This document shows positions 33,301 through 43,939 of a stretch of DNA of 64,000 nucleotides, piece by piece. This stretch comes from Semisulcospira habei (Eukaryota > Mollusca > Gastropoda > Semisulcospiridae). Below the pieces are notes generated by a model, which was not told the origin of the DNA, did no database searches, and worked only from the letters and a program-made list of their open reading frames with translations. The translations under genes were made by a program, and so were the position numbers. Within the stretch, counting starts at the first letter, position 1. The number at the start of each line of letters is the position of its first letter. The stretch lies in contig BTPG01000005.1 of assembly GCA_036245525.1 (NCBI GenBank), forward strand, positions 182,266,245 through 182,330,244. Reading direction: 5' to 3'.

Positions 33301-36300
33301 CTTCTGCGTACGACCCTCGACATGCGACTACGGGTTTGCGACCGCCTGGACTCAAATCCTCGCCCCTCGCCTGCGTACGCCCCCTCGGACTTTGGCGCCC
33401 TACACCGGACCCCCAGCCCGGCGTCTTTGGTTCTCGCCTTCCTTTCGCTCACGCTTCAGCTTCGCGGACGTCTTGCCCTCCTCGTCGGTCTTCCCCTCGG
33501 GCATCGCTGGTCCTCTCCGGTCGATGTCCTCCTGGGTCATCCGTGCTGCTCGTCCTCCGGCCTTGTCTTCCCCCCTCTCCTTCCCCGGCACCCTTTCCCC
33601 ACCTTCCCCGCTCCCCTCCCCTTCGCGCTGTCGACCACGTGCTCCGCCCTCCTTCGCACGGACGCTCCACGTCGGTCTCGCCGCCCGCGCCTTTTCAGCC
33701 GCTTGCCCCGTCTGGCGGCGGCACCCGCCTATCCAGCTCCTGGTGCATCGGCCTCCTGCTCCGCCCGTCGATGTGGATAGCAGCCCTCGGCTCGCTCCGG
33801 CGGACTCCGACTCGGCTCTCTCCACCGCTCAACCTCTGCGCGCTGTCTTCCACGCCCTTGACCCTGCGTCCAGGACGCCCAGGACGGAGACCCTTCCCTC
33901 GCTCAACGCGCCGCGCCTCTACAGTCTCACGTCTTCCCCGAGCCGGACGCCTTCGCCGTCGCCCGCTTGGACGTTGCGCTTCCCCCTAGAGGTTTCGTCC
34001 CTGCCACGCCCCGAGGTTTCAAGGGTTCGTGTCGCCTTCTCCGCCCCTGCAGCAGGATTCAGGCTCCGACGCGGTTCTCTTCGTCACCATCGTTCGCTGG
34101 CCGGTGGATTGGACATCGCCTTTCAGTGCAGCTGAATGCCGGACACTCCCAGGCCTTGCTTCTGCCCTCCCGAGTGGTTCCTGCCGCTCAGTAGCAGCTG
34201 GTGGACTTCGCGCCTCCCGCCGTTGCATTCCCCCCCCCCCCCCCCCCCACCGTCTGGTTCGGCTTCGTTCCTCCGCAGCGCTCTCGCCTGTGCTGGATTC
34301 CTCGACTTGGCCAAGCAGCGCTCGTCTGCCTTGGAGCTGGCTCTTCTCCTCCTTGCCGCTGTCAGGGCCCCTCTTCACTCTGGCTGTGGGGAAGAAGTCC
34401 TGCCTTCTGGGCCGCGTGTCAACGCTTAGGTCCTCGATTCGCCGCTACCGCGCCCTGCTGTGCTCGTCATCTGCCTCTACCTCCCGCAGGACCTACGGAG
34501 ACAGCTGCGACAGGCTCCATTCGGCGATCCCATCCTCTTCGTTTGTTGCTGTCGGGACGTTAAGCAATGTACAATCAATCCTCTTCGGTCCTGGCAGGCG
34601 GTAGGACGCATTGAACCTGCCCGCATCACCTCCTCCCGCTTCCAGCCGCCGCGAGGCACTGGGTTGCGCCCTGTGGATCTCCGGACCCCCACAGCACCCG
34701 CCCTCCCGGCAGCGCCGCCCTCCCCTGCGAGTCCCCGCCACCCGCCGCGCCCACCCACCCCCGACCCCGCCTCTGCCCCCGCCTGGCCTCCTGTCTCCGG
34801 TGGCGTCTGATCGTCGACCTTCAGCTTGGCACGTGTTCTTAGCAACGCCTTCCTTCCCTTGGGGACCGCCTGAGCCCTTCGCGCCACGGTTCCTCCCTTG
34901 GGCTTCACTGTCAGCCTGGATCTAGCGGACGCCTACACTCACGTTCCCGTGCTTCTGGCTTCCAGACGCCTCGGCGCTTCGCTTTGACGGTGGCGTTACC
35001 ATACCGTGCCTTCCCCGTCGCCCGCATCCACTGGATGTTCGCCCGTTCCTTGGTCGGCGTCTTCGCCACGGCCAGGTGGACTTCGTCGAGCCCCTCCTCG
35101 AACTAAGTCGACGATCTGCTTCGGCACCACCAGTCGGCACCCTCCCGGGAACAGCAATGGGACGCCTTCCTGGCCTCCTCGACACCCGCAGCTTTGTAGT
35201 AAACTTAGGCAAGTTGGATCTCGCACCGTCCCGCCGCTTCGCACAACGTGGTTGCAGTCCCTTGCGGATCTCGTTGGGTGTGACTCCCGGAACTGAGGAT
35301 CCAGAAGTGGGCGAACCTGGCTCGTCTTGGTGCGCAGGAGGAGAAGGTCCCCGCCGGACTGGTTGCAGCTCTCCGGCCTGGTGAGCGCCACTGCGGATCT
35401 ACTTCCCCTTGGTCGGCTCTGCTCGCCCTGCTTCACCTTCATCTTCTCCTGCTCTGGCGCCCTCAACCAGACACTTCGAGACTCCCATTCTGGTTCCTCC
35501 CTCGCTTGTTCCACTCCTCCGCCGCTGGGCGGCCACTGCCTGGCTCGCGCCTGGAGTCCCTCTCCTTCGCCTCCCCCCCCCCCCCCCCCCCCCCAGTTGT
35601 CCCTTCCGTCGACGCCAGCCATCCCGGCTGGGGTGCCCTCCTGCTGCCAACGTGCCACGGCTTTCGGCAGCTGGCCACCGGTCCTGGCGGTCAAGCTTTC
35701 AACTGGTTGGAGTTTCAGGCGATACGGCAGCTCCTCTCGCTTGGAAACCGACTCTCGCACATCAGGACCTGATCGTCCTTCCGACGATTCCGCTGTCGTG
35801 TCCTACATACAGAAGCAGGACGGGACCCACTCCCCTTCCTCTGCCTTCTTCTTACCAGCGCCCCCGTTGGTGCAAGGATTGCCACGTCTCTCTCCGAGCG
35901 AGATACTTCTACGGCCACCTTGTCCTCGCGGACTCCCTCTCCCCGCGCGGTCAGCGTCTCCACGCCAAGTGCGAAGAGAAGAGGAAGAGGCGCTTCGCCC
36001 AGACGTCTTCCGGATAATCGGCGCCACATGGGAGACCACCCCCCCCCCCCCCCTTCGCTCTTCGTGACAGGATGGTACCCCCAGCTCCCCTCCTCGTCTC
36101 GCCCATCCCGGAACCACGGCCTAGGCGGCCGTTGCGCTCCCCCTTCCCGGGGACACCCCCAGCGCTTCCGCTTACCCTCCCTCAGTCCTTGTCCCCAAGG
36201 TGCTTCTCTAGCGCAAGGGATGCAACACGACCCTGTTGCTGGGGGCGCCGTTCTGCTGGACCGGATCCTGCGCCATCGACCCCCTGCCCTTCTCTGCGGC

Positions 36301-39300
36301 TTCCCTCTCCTCACACGATGGTCAAGCTACCGCGCCAGGCGCTCTACCATCCGTGCTCTGAGAGACTCCTGCTACACGCTTGGAGTTTAAACGGCAAGCC
36401 CTCGCCGCTAGAGTTCTTGAGTGAGGCAGTGACAGCTATCGCTTCGGTCCTGCGCCATCGACCCCCTGCCCTTCTCTGCGGCTTCCCTCTCCTCGCACGA
36501 TGGTCAAGCTACCGCGCCAGGCGCTCTACCATCCGTGCTCTGAGAGACTCCTGCTACACGCTTGGAGTTTAAACGGCAAGCCCTCGCCGCTAGAGTTCTT
36601 GAGTGAGGCAGTGACAGCTATCGCTTCGGGCCGCGGACCCTCGACCCTGCGTGTCTACGAGGGAAAGTGGGGAGTACTTGGAGCCTGGTGCGACCTCCGT
36701 CGCCTCTCCCCTACCGATCTGACTTCCCCACCACTGGCTGAGTTCTTCCTGGCTCTTCGCCGAACAGCTCTTGGCACCGAATGACCGATCACTTCAGGGG
36801 CTACCTCACTATGATCGCTGACGCTTTCCGGCACCCGGGCCGAGCGGACCCCGGCAGTGTAAGGACCTCGCTGACCTTGGCAGTCACCTTTTTGGTCTGG
36901 CTCGCTGACCTTGGCCCACTTCGCCACACAGCGACCTGCCCTCCGCTACCTGATCCCACGCTGGGACTTACCTTGGGTACTCACCTGGATGAACGCTAGC
37001 GTTGCGAGCCGCTTCCCCAGCAAGCCTGCCCGACGCTACGCGAAGACTTGCTTCTGCTTACCGTAGCCACAGCCTCCAGAGTGAGTGCGCTGCCCGCGCC
37101 TTCCGCGCCCCCGCCTGCCTGTAGTGCAGGTCGGATGACCCCGTGCAGCTACTAACGGACCCGGCCTTCTTGGCCCAGAACCAGTCCCCGTGGTCAGCCC
37201 CACAGGTGATCACTGTACGATCGCTGACGCCGATCGACTCCTACAAGGAAGTCAGACAACAGGACCTGGTGAGAGCCTTACGCGTGTACCTACGCCATAC
37301 CAAGCCGCTCCGCCAGGGACGCACCCGCCTCTTTTTTCTCTTTGTCCCCAGGTAGACAAGACATCTCAGCCCAGACGATCTTCCTGGCTAAGACGGGTTA
37401 CGCGCTCCGCCTACCAGGACCTCTGCCCCGACGCTGCCAAGCGTCTACACTTTCGGGCCCACGAGGTCAGAGCCATGGCTGCTAGCATCGCATTCGACCG
37501 CAACTGCACTGTCCGAGACAGTCTGGCTGCCGTAGGCTGGCAGACTGAGTCGACCTTCAACCGGTTCTACCTCCGTACCTGGCTGGCCGGCAAGATAACC
37601 TGGCCCTGGTGGGGGACATCGCGGCGGCGCAACACTCCCTCCCGGCACCTTCGGTGCCGTTGGTAATCCTTTAGCTAAAATTACTGGGAGCCTGCGCCAG
37701 GGAGGACGGGGCTTGCTGGCTCAGTCAGTCACTGGGTTACGCAGCACCCTCCTCCTCTTTGCTATTCTCCTTGTAGTAATGGCATCGGTAATGTTTTTGA
37801 GGAAACAAATTAATTTTTTTCTAAAATGTATTTTTTCGAAAAATATTTACCAATGCCATTACTCGGATGGCCCTCCCACCTGCCCCGCTTGCCGCTCGCC
37901 AGCTAAACGAAAGAACTGGTGTGGCTTGGCTGCCTGGGCAGTTACCCGTAACGGGTGGGAAGGGAGGCTACCCGGGTACCAGGTCACGGCACCCCTGGTG
38001 GCCTCCCCTGGCCCTAGAGGTACACATCGTAAGTTTTTGGGCTAAAATTACGCTAGCTATAGGTTGTTCCTTGTAGTAATGGCATCGGTAAGTATTTTTC
38101 GAAAAAATACATTTTAGAGAAAAATTAATTTTTCTTTAAAGTTTAAGATTTGTCCATCCCAGATACTGTTAGCCTTCCATTTTTTCTAACCCTGTCAAAA
38201 TTTGTCCATCAAATACAGAGAAGTTTCTTTTAAGAAAAAGCCTAGTTTTAGCTCTGGTACACTAGAACTAAAAGAGGATATAAGAAACGACCTTGACTTT
38301 GTTATTTTGAACTATCATGGTCGATTTGTCTCTTGAGCACTTTTCAAAGCAACTAACAAAGTTGTGAATTTGAGATGAATGTGTTCATACTTTTTTGTGT
38401 CGCACTAATTCGTTACATCCTGAGAATGAAATTATAATTTATTTTTTTTAAACAGTAGATATATTCTTTGAGATTTATGTCACTGTTCTGGAGACAGATA
38501 GCAACGGCCATGATATAGTTCTTGGGTGGTGTTGAAATAGCTTGGCGCTTATTCTGACATGCCCCTACCATGTTTGATCCACATGTAGTAAGTACTGTTT
38601 TTCTGTTTTAATGCACCAGTTGCTGCATGCACAAGGGAGTTAATCAATGTGACACAAAACAGCCATGTTCTGCATGCAGCCACCAATATTGTAAACAGAA
38701 CCTTTGGCTGCATGCTGGCTTGGCTTGACTTCGCGAACGAAGATTTTATAGGAGTTGCCCACGACGTCTGCAGGCTTGTTCGTGGCTGCGGAGGCCAATC
38801 CGAGACAGGCAGGTTCGACCGCAGTGGCTGCAGGGGAAGGTATGGCCAGGGTTCTGAGCTGCGGCATCTCTGTTTTTTCTCCTGAGCCGCTTGTCCTTAA
38901 GGCTAGCTCTGTGAGAGTCCTCAAAGGAGACAGCTGCCTTGTAAATGGTGGAGCGCCAGGTGTCACGGTCCGCAGCAAGCGAAGACCACTGGCGGTGGTC
39001 GATTTGGCAGGCACTAAGTGACTTCTTGAGACACAAAGTGACTTCTTAAAATGACACAAAGTAGTTGATACAGCGTAGTTGAATAATTCCCAGTTGTTTA
39101 TGTGTGCTTGATTTGTGTGCAGATTCATAACCGTGCAGGTGATGGTGCCAGCCCAGACCCTGTTCTTTCAGTCTCACAAGGTGTTGGATGTTGCACACGG
39201 ACTGTTGGAGCTACTCGGCAAAAACAAAATCTGCGACAACCCCATTGTCTTTCACGTATTCAGCAATGGCGGCAGCATGGTTTACATGCACCTCACTGCT

Positions 39301-39789
39301 CTCCTCCACAGCCAGAAATCTGGCTTGCAACAGATGCTGAGTGTGCGCGGCGTTATCTTTGACAGCGCACCGGGGAAACCACGTCTGCTGAATGCTGTCA
39401 GGGCCTTTATGAGCACCTTGCACACCCACCCTATATTGCGTTACATTCTCGGCTTCTGCCTTCTCATTTACATGCTGGTCAACCGCATTCTTCTGGCCAT
39501 GCTGCCTGCGTGCATCAAGTCAAGTTACGGGTTTAAAGTGTACACACGTGTGTGTGACGATCCCACTGAATGCCCACAGCTTTTCCTGTATTCCAAGGCT
39601 GACAGAGTCATCATGGCCGAAGATGTGGAGGAGGTGGTGTCACGGAGGAAAGCCAGGGGTGTGGACGTGAAGGCCGTTTGCTGGGAGGACTCGGCCCATG
39701 TGGCCCACCTCCGCAGGCACCCTGAGATCTACATGAAAACCTGTCTCGACTTTGTGGCTGCCTGTGTGGAGGCAAACAGAAATGAATAG
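30160..39789 (+). CDS. TMEM53: TMEM53, DUF829 alpha/beta-hydrolase-like membrane protein (2 coding exons)
   Basis: Spliced protein of 288 residues (exons 30160-30359 and 39123-39789), close to human TMEM53 length. Family motifs in order: PVVILLGWAGCQEKHLAKY in exon 1, VPAQTLFF, HVFSNGGSMVY (the nucleophile-elbow-like serine), GVIFDSAPG, a hydrophobic membrane segment (ILGFCLLIYMLVNRILLAML), LFLYSKADRVI (acid) and DSAHVAHLRRHPEIY (histidine). Human TMEM53 is reported at the nuclear envelope, where it restrains BMP-SMAD signalling. Whether it is an enzyme is unknown. Exon 1 ends AAAGG|GTGAGT and exon 2 starts TTGTGTGCAG|ATTC, giving GFITVQ in phase. The 8.8 kb intron is filled with mobile elements. 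Confidence 0.95.
30660..30845. mobile_element. MITE, family M1 (decayed)
   Basis: GCAGCAGGAGATGGGATGAC, GTAGTGCCAGATTAGC and a badly eroded right arm. Ends GGCCATGGGGTTAA, sharing that TTAA with the next copy. Confidence 0.7.
30842..31055. mobile_element. TTAA hairpin MITE, family M1 (type copy)
   Basis: TTAACCCTTTTAGCCCCAAG at the left and CAGGGCTAAAAGGGTTAA at the right. The long central palindrome (CATGATAATTCAAGGGCAGT, GCCAGATTAGCTTGGCGCC, complement) is almost perfect. Confidence 0.88.
31480..31662. repeat. DIRS left inverted terminal repeat
   Basis: TTACCGATGCCATTACTACA to CACACCAGTTCTTTC. The complement lies at 37909-38091 with a few mismatches (for example CTTCCTACCCG opposite CGGGTGGGAAG). 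Confidence 0.93.
31690..32270 (+). repeat. 105-bp tandem repeats in the DIRS leader
   Basis: Four to five copies of a unit containing CTTCGTCAGTGGAATTCGTT and CTTTCGCCTTGCCTTGGAAC. Spacing is 104-105 bp, a multiple of three, so repeats appear as open frames in two phases. I do not regard these as a gene. Confidence 0.85.
32740..34880 (+). pseudogene. DIRS gag-like region, degenerate
   Basis: Starts with a cysteine-rich stretch (HTCTRCGNLQWPSD then VYLPCAGC) resembling the zinc-binding start of DIRS ORF1. It continues GC-rich and Pro/Ser-rich in mixed frames to the RT remnant. No uninterrupted reading frame of the expected size remains. Confidence 0.55.
34890..36030 (+). pseudogene. DIRS reverse transcriptase and RNase H remnant
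   Basis: RT motif A is visible as VSLDLADAYTHVPV (34909-34950). RT thumb-like VVNLGKLDLAPSRRFA lies near 35200. RNase H: VDASHPGWGALLLPTCHGF (35602 on) with NWLEFQAIRQLL, then DDSAVVSYIQKQDGTHSP and CHVSLRARYFYGHL in other frames. The junction motif LRPDVFRIIG (35992-36021) is typical of DIRS RNase H ends. At least three frameshifts. Poly-C runs at 35574 and 36042 likely cause some. Confidence 0.8.
36266..36629 (+). repeat. 182-bp tandem duplication inside the DIRS coding region
   Basis: TCCTGCGCCATCGACCCCCT at 36266 recurs at 36448 and both copies run to GTGACAGCTATCGCTTCGG. Only a base or two differ, so the duplication is young relative to the decay of the element. Confidence 0.93.
36395..37666 (+). 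pseudogene. DIRS tyrosine recombinase, frameshifted
   Basis: The N-terminal core-binding part is visible as STLRVYEGKWGVLGAWC and ADPGSVRTSLTLAVTFLVWL. The catalytic Arg region is TVATASRVSAL (near 37058-37090). Then VRQQDLVRALRVYLRHTKPL, the HxxR box AHEVRAMAAS (37459-37488), and the Trp-Tyr end VGWQTESTFNRFYLR. The pieces lie in different frames. Confidence 0.85.
37767..37862. repeat. DIRS internal complementary region
   Basis: First part CTTGTAGTAATGGCATCGGT, then AATGTTTTTGAGGAAACAAA, is complementary to the left end. Second part CTAAAATGTATTTTTTCG, then ATTTACCAATGCCATTAC, is complementary to the right end. Such a region templates end joining during circle formation in DIRS elements. 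Confidence 0.9.
37909..38091. repeat. DIRS right inverted terminal repeat
   Basis: GAAAGAACTGGTGTGGCTTG to AATGGCATCGGTAA, the complement of 31480-31662. A further 40 bp (AAAAAATACATTTTAGAGAA and onward) belongs to the right extremity because its complement is present in the internal region. Confidence 0.93.
38480..38590. mobile_element. decayed M1b-like hairpin
   Basis: GGCCATGATATAGTTCTTGG, AATAGCTTGGCGC and ACCATGTTTGATCC recall M1b arms. Fragments of M1 also occur at 38310-38345. Confidence 0.4.
38723..39036 (-). mobile_element. LINE 3' fragment (same family as 57240-61082)
   Basis: 5'-truncated copy covering the last ~95 codons and the 3' tail of the zinc-finger LINE. Encodes KSLSACQIDHRQWSSLAADR and FPCSHCGRTCLSRIGLRSHE, an intact C2H2-type finger, ending CRRRGQLL. 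Ends with the same GTCAAGCCAAG 3' terminus. Lies 87 bp upstream of TMEM53 exon 2. Confidence 0.9.
39123..39789 (+). CDS. TMEM53: TMEM53 exon 2
   Basis: Carries nearly all of the DUF829 domain including S, D and H of the putative triad, and ends VAACVEANRNE then TAG. Acceptor TTTGTGTGCAG|ATTCATAACC. Confidence 0.94.
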
Positions 39790-39844
39790 GCATTTTTTTC
39801 TCAGCTGCCTCATGCAATGAGAACCCCCATTAGCAAGATGTCTT

Positions 39845-39912
39845 CGGGCCCATGACGGCCGCAGTGGGCCCATGCACTGTCATGCGTGGGCCCACTGTGG
39901 CCATCCTGGGCC
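39845..39912. repeat. GC-rich hairpin in the TMEM53 3' UTR region
   Basis: GGGCCCATGACGGCCGCAGT, GGGCCCATGCA and the near-complement TGCGTGGGCCCACTGTGGCC begin 56 bp after the stop codon. Confidence 0.7.
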
Positions 39913-39934
39913 TGAGGACCTTTGCTTACTGAGA

Positions 39935-40100
39935 TGTATGATGGTCTGTGATTTTGGACCTTACCGCCCTTGGCCAGAATGTAAAAAAAAATCGCAGATC
40001 CACACACAAATGTGATACAGGAATGTATGTGGGCTCACCTGTGATTTTGGATTGTACAGCTGGTCTGTAAGCTCTAAAATTACAGACCAGCACTCACACA
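39935..40100. mobile_element. hairpin family M5, two decayed copies
   Basis: GGTCTGTGATTTTGGACCTT at 39941 and a second inverted pair at 40038-40095 (GTGATTTTGGATTGTACAGC to CTCTAAAATTACAGACCAG). Type copies are at 61897-61957 and 62925-62988. Further decayed copies are at 6098-6180, 7676-7722 and 40935-41000. Confidence 0.65.
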
Positions 40101-40559
40101 CAATTTGTCTTTTTATAACCTGATTCGAACACAGTCACATTTATTGGAGTACATTTGTGGCAAAACCAGACTATTTTTGAGATCACAAGATTTTCATTGT
40201 ATTAACAATTAAAATCTCACTTTTCTCAAAAATGGACGTACAGCTTTTTGCCAAACAATGGTAGATCTTCACTGGTCTCTTATTTTTTGGTTTTTGAACG
40301 CCAGATTATCATGTTCATACCAATACCCCCCTCACCCCCCCACCCTCCCCCATTACTCCTTAAGCTGTCTGTAGCTATTTTTGTTGAGGGGATTTCTAAC
40401 AGTTTTGGGACAAAAACAGCCTCTAGTTATTCTTTGCTCCACCGTTTGCATCTTTAATGATGGAAACTTTGAAGTTTTTTCTTGTAAAAACACTTTATGC
40501 TAAGTGAGCTTAAAAAACAGTTTCCATCACTCATAAGAATTTTTCACTGCCTGTCTGAG

Positions 40560-40575
40560 CATAAAAATAAAGCAA
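40560..40575 (+). terminator. candidate TMEM53 polyadenylation signal
   Basis: AAAAATAAAG contains AATAAA on the coding strand about 780 bp after the stop codon. Other A-rich sites exist, so this is only a candidate. Confidence 0.3.
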
Positions 40576-40629
40576 ATGTCACTGGCACAATAATTTTTCA
40601 CTCTTTTAAAAAAAAAACCCAACTGTTTA

Positions 40630-40836
40630 AACCTTTAAGCCCCTGATCCATACAGCAGGGGATGGCATGACCATGATAATTCAAGGGTAGCGCCAGATTA
40701 TCTTGGTGCCTTTAGGCGCCAAGGTAATCGCACACTACCCTTGAACTATCATGGTCAAACCATCTAATGCAACTGATACATAGTCGTTATGCAACACCTC
40801 CAAAATTTGAGAAATGGGACCTTGGGACAAGGGTTA
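40630..40836. mobile_element. TTAA MITE, family M1
   Basis: ACCTTTAAGCCCCTGATCC at the left, palindrome at 40665-40760 with arm mismatches, right end CTTGGGACAAGGGTTAA. Confidence 0.72.
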
Positions 40837-41034
40837 ATACAGTGTCGGTACCACCTGTTAAAATCTTTGCGTGGCAAAGCAAATACTCATATTAATCAGA
40901 ATATATACACATACAGTATTCTAATTTCTTTTTGCACTGGTCTGTGGTTTGAATCTTATGACTTGAGTCTGTCAGGTCCAAACTCACAGATCAGTGCACA
41001 GTTTTAGCCCCCTTGTGCCTGCAGCCAACTTTGC

Positions 41035-41248
41035 TTAACTCGTTCTACCCCAAGACCGAAATCCTTAAATTTTGCCGATGTCCTCTGAAGACTGCATTGC
41101 AGTGCAGGACACAGATCGACCATGATAGTTCAAGGGTGATGCCAGAATAGCTTGGCGCCCATAGGCGCCAAGCTATTCTGGCATCACCCTTGAACTATCA
41201 TGGTCGATCCTTATCTTGCTGTGGTGTGTCTGGGGTAGAATGAGTTAA
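41035..41248. mobile_element. TTAA hairpin MITE, family M1b (type copy)
   Basis: TTAACTCGTTCTACCCCAAG at the left and GGGGTAGAATGAGTTAA at the right. The central palindrome CATGATAGTTCAAGGGTGAT, GCCAGAATAGCTTGGCGCC and complement is essentially perfect. The core is related to M1 but the termini differ. Confidence 0.88.
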
Positions 41249-41369
41249 GGGGGTTTACCCAATTGACTGCCAGAAAGATGTAAACACCCATTATTTGCCT
41301 CTTGCTGACACTTTTCCTATCCATGTTTGTTTGGATTCATGAGATTTTTTGGTGTGGAATTTGCCCTGC

Positions 41370-41470
41370 TTTCAAGGACATGTTACATCCACTGGCAATA
41401 GCGGTTTTGTCTATGTGATTCCTGCAGGAAGCATGGTGACAAGGGCTGCTCCCGACAGCCAAAGGGTTAG
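41370..41470. mobile_element. MITE, family M2 (half decayed)
   Basis: GTGATTCCTGCAGGAAGCAT core and GACAGCCAAAGGGTTAG right end. The left arm is eroded. Another relic is at 41708-41782. Confidence 0.55.
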
Positions 41471-42109
41471 CAGTTGCATTCGTGTGCAAGAAAGCTTTAG
41501 CATTGTTGTTTCACAGTTGGTGGTAATTACTTATCTTGTTACATAACTGCTTGGTGGCTTGTGAGGATGTCAATGGTGGGACTGGCCCATTGATGGGCAG
41601 GGGGTGGTAGTGGGGAGGTGGGACAAAAGGAGGAAGGGGTGGAGGGGGATAGGTGGGTATAAGTACATGTAGATGAATGAAACCTTTCACCATCAAGATA
41701 TATTTCTTGAACCCTGCTATCGGTAGTGCTTTTTGTTGCAATGATTCCATATGACAAAAGTCGCTGCCGACAGTCAAACTTACACTTTTGCTCTTTTCAT
41801 ATCATTTTGCTTTTCATGGCAGTTACTATGTGCTTGTGGACTAACATTTTGCATGGTGTGCAGTTATGCATTGAATTTAAGCAAAATTACTTACACAATA
41901 TTTTGATTCTTTTTAATCATTCATTGGCTGATATGGTCCTAATTAATTCTGTACCAATTACAGCATTACGTTGTAAATCTGTGATTTCCTGAAGGCATTT
42001 GATTTGTAAAACCTGAGACTGTGTATATTTATTTAATTTATTTAGCATTACTACACACTTTATTTGCTCGTTGCTTCCAAACACTTACAACTTACATCCG
42101 CGGTGAGCT

Positions 42110-42285
42110 TTAACCCTTTTCATCCTGATACACTGCTGCTTGAAATAATTTTGATTATGATAGTTCAGTATATTCTGGCACCACCCATAAATTTCATGGT
42201 TGATCTATCTCTTGATTTGTAATGTAACCTTCATAGAACAATAAGCACATTTAAAAAAAATCAGCCTCAGGATATAATGGGTTAA
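42110..42285. mobile_element. TTAA MITE, M1-like, hairpin eroded
   Basis: TTAACCCTTTTCATCCTGAT at the left, GGATATAATGGGTTAA at the right, and a remnant core (TGATAGTTCAGTATATTCTG). Confidence 0.65.
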
Positions 42286-42399
42286 GTCCTTGAGGCGATG
42301 TCTACCATAGTTTGTTCTGAGAGTTTTTGGCTCACATGTGAAGCAAAAGTGTGTTTGTGTTCTGGGCGAGGGTCGTCCGGCAGGCGTCATTCTTGGTAA

Positions 42400-43345
42400 A
42401 ACTTTAGCTTTGTCATTTTCTCAGAGACTATTCAAGCCACAGTCTTCAAACTGGCAAGACCTTTCTAAACATATCATTTTGAGTGACCTCTCTCAAAGGT
42501 CAAGGTCACAGGAGATGAGGAAATAGGTAAAAAAAAAAAAATAGCCATATTTTGACAAAATTGATTTGTTCTCAAATACTATTGACAACTTCGAACCCAA
42601 ACTTGGTACAAACATACCTGATGGTAACTCCTTCCTATGCATACTAATTTGGTTGATCTCTGGGAAAGGTTAAGGGTCACAAGAGATCAGGAAATTGGTG
42701 AAACATTTACATATTTTGACAAAAGATGTTTTTCTCAAATACTATTCACAACTTCAAACCCAAACTTGGTACAAAGATACCTGATGGTAAGACCGATCTA
42801 TTCATACTAATTTGGATGATCCTTCGGAAAGGTGAAGGGTCACAAGAGGTCAGCAAATGTGCGTAAAATGCTGATTTTTGATAGAATTGTTTTCATCAAC
42901 ATTTTTGTAAAGTTTAAGTCAAATTTGGCTCAAAGGCAGCTGATGATAAGACATTCATATGCATACCAGTTTAGTTGACCCATCACAAAGGTCAAGGGTC
43001 ATGGGATGATAAAATAGGTTTCCAAAAGCCATATTTTGACAAAAAAATGTTTTTTCTTCAGTACCTAATTTGAACTTCAAATCCAAACTTGGTACAAATA
43101 TACCTGAAGGTAAGACCTATCTATGCTTACTAATTTGGATGACCCCTCAAAAAGGTCAGGGGTCACAAGAGGTAAATGTGTGAAAAATGTCATTTTGTTT
43201 TGGTCTGAATTGTAGTTTTTTTCAAAGTTTTTGTGAACTTTTCAGTCAAATTTGGCCCGAAGGTTGCTGATGGCAAGACATTTCTATGCATGCTAATTAT
43301 TTTAGTCGACTCATCACAAAGGTCAAGGGTTATGGGGTCTGACGT
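42400..43345 (+). repeat. ~160-bp tandem array (5-6 diverged copies)
   Basis: The landmark AACTTGGTACAAA or AAATTTGGCTCAAA recurs at about 42600, 42763, 42922, 43088 and 43245. Each copy also has CATACTAATTTGG and GGTCAAGGGTCACAAGAG-like text. Copies alternate between two subtypes, suggesting a higher-order dimer. No coding capacity. Confidence 0.88.
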
Positions 43346-43697
43346 GTGAAAACGTGTATTTCGCTGGTGCTGAAGCAAGCCCTTTACATATTGACAAAGA
43401 TCACACATATTTGCATTGGTCATACACGTGAGCCATAAGGGCTTTGCCTTTCTTTCTTACTTACTGGATTGCTTGTATGATATTGCTCCTGATATTTATG
43501 CCTTCTTGATATTTTTAAAGTCTTTTTGACTGTGCATTTACATTTTTCATGCATTTGAGACCAAGTCTTTAGATCAACTTTTTGAAAGACCAGAACTTGC
43601 AATATAATTTTTAAAATGTAGATTTGTGAAAAAGGTATGTCACATTATCATGTCAAGTAACTGTAAAAGATATTGTTTTGGGGTGGAATTTTGAAAC

Positions 43698-43784
43698 CTT
43701 TGGCTGTGGGTAGTGCTTTTTGTCACAATGATTCCTAAAGGAATCACTGTGGGGAAAAAGCTTGACTAATACCTAAAGGGTTAA
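43698..43784. mobile_element. TTAA MITE, family M2
   Basis: AACCTTTGGCTGTGGGTAGT at the left, ATGATTCCTAAAGGAATCA core, CTAAAGGGTTAA at the right. Confidence 0.7.
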
Positions 43785-43939
43785 CTGTAGAAGAAAAATG
43801 GGGTATAGGGTTTGTTGAAGATAGTCAGGGAGGTGTGGGGATGGTGAAGGGAGGTGTGGGGATGGTGACGGGTGATAGAGAGCTGGCATTTTTGGAGCGG
43901 AGAAGGAAGTAGGAAATGGGGCAGGGATGGGGGACAAGG

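Larger units (their letters stand above)
31463..38131 (+). mobile_element. DIRS-type tyrosine-recombinase retrotransposon, degenerate
   Basis: 6.7 kb in TMEM53 intron 1, same strand as the gene. It has inverted terminal repeats (31480-31662 and 37909-38091, ~183 bp). An internal complementary region at 37767-37862 is the joined complement of the two extreme ends (GAGGAAACAAATTAATTTTT links both). This is the DIRS hallmark. The order between them is tandem leader repeats, cysteine-rich gag-like region, RT remnant, RNase H, tyrosine recombinase. Frameshifts and stops throughout make this copy dead. No target duplication is expected or seen. Confidence 0.93.

Noticed and set aside
33336..35760. 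Many long Pro/Ser/Arg-rich open frames on both strands
   Set aside because: GC-rich DIRS remnants; only short RT, RNase H and zinc-binding motifs are recognisable and they lie in mixed frames.
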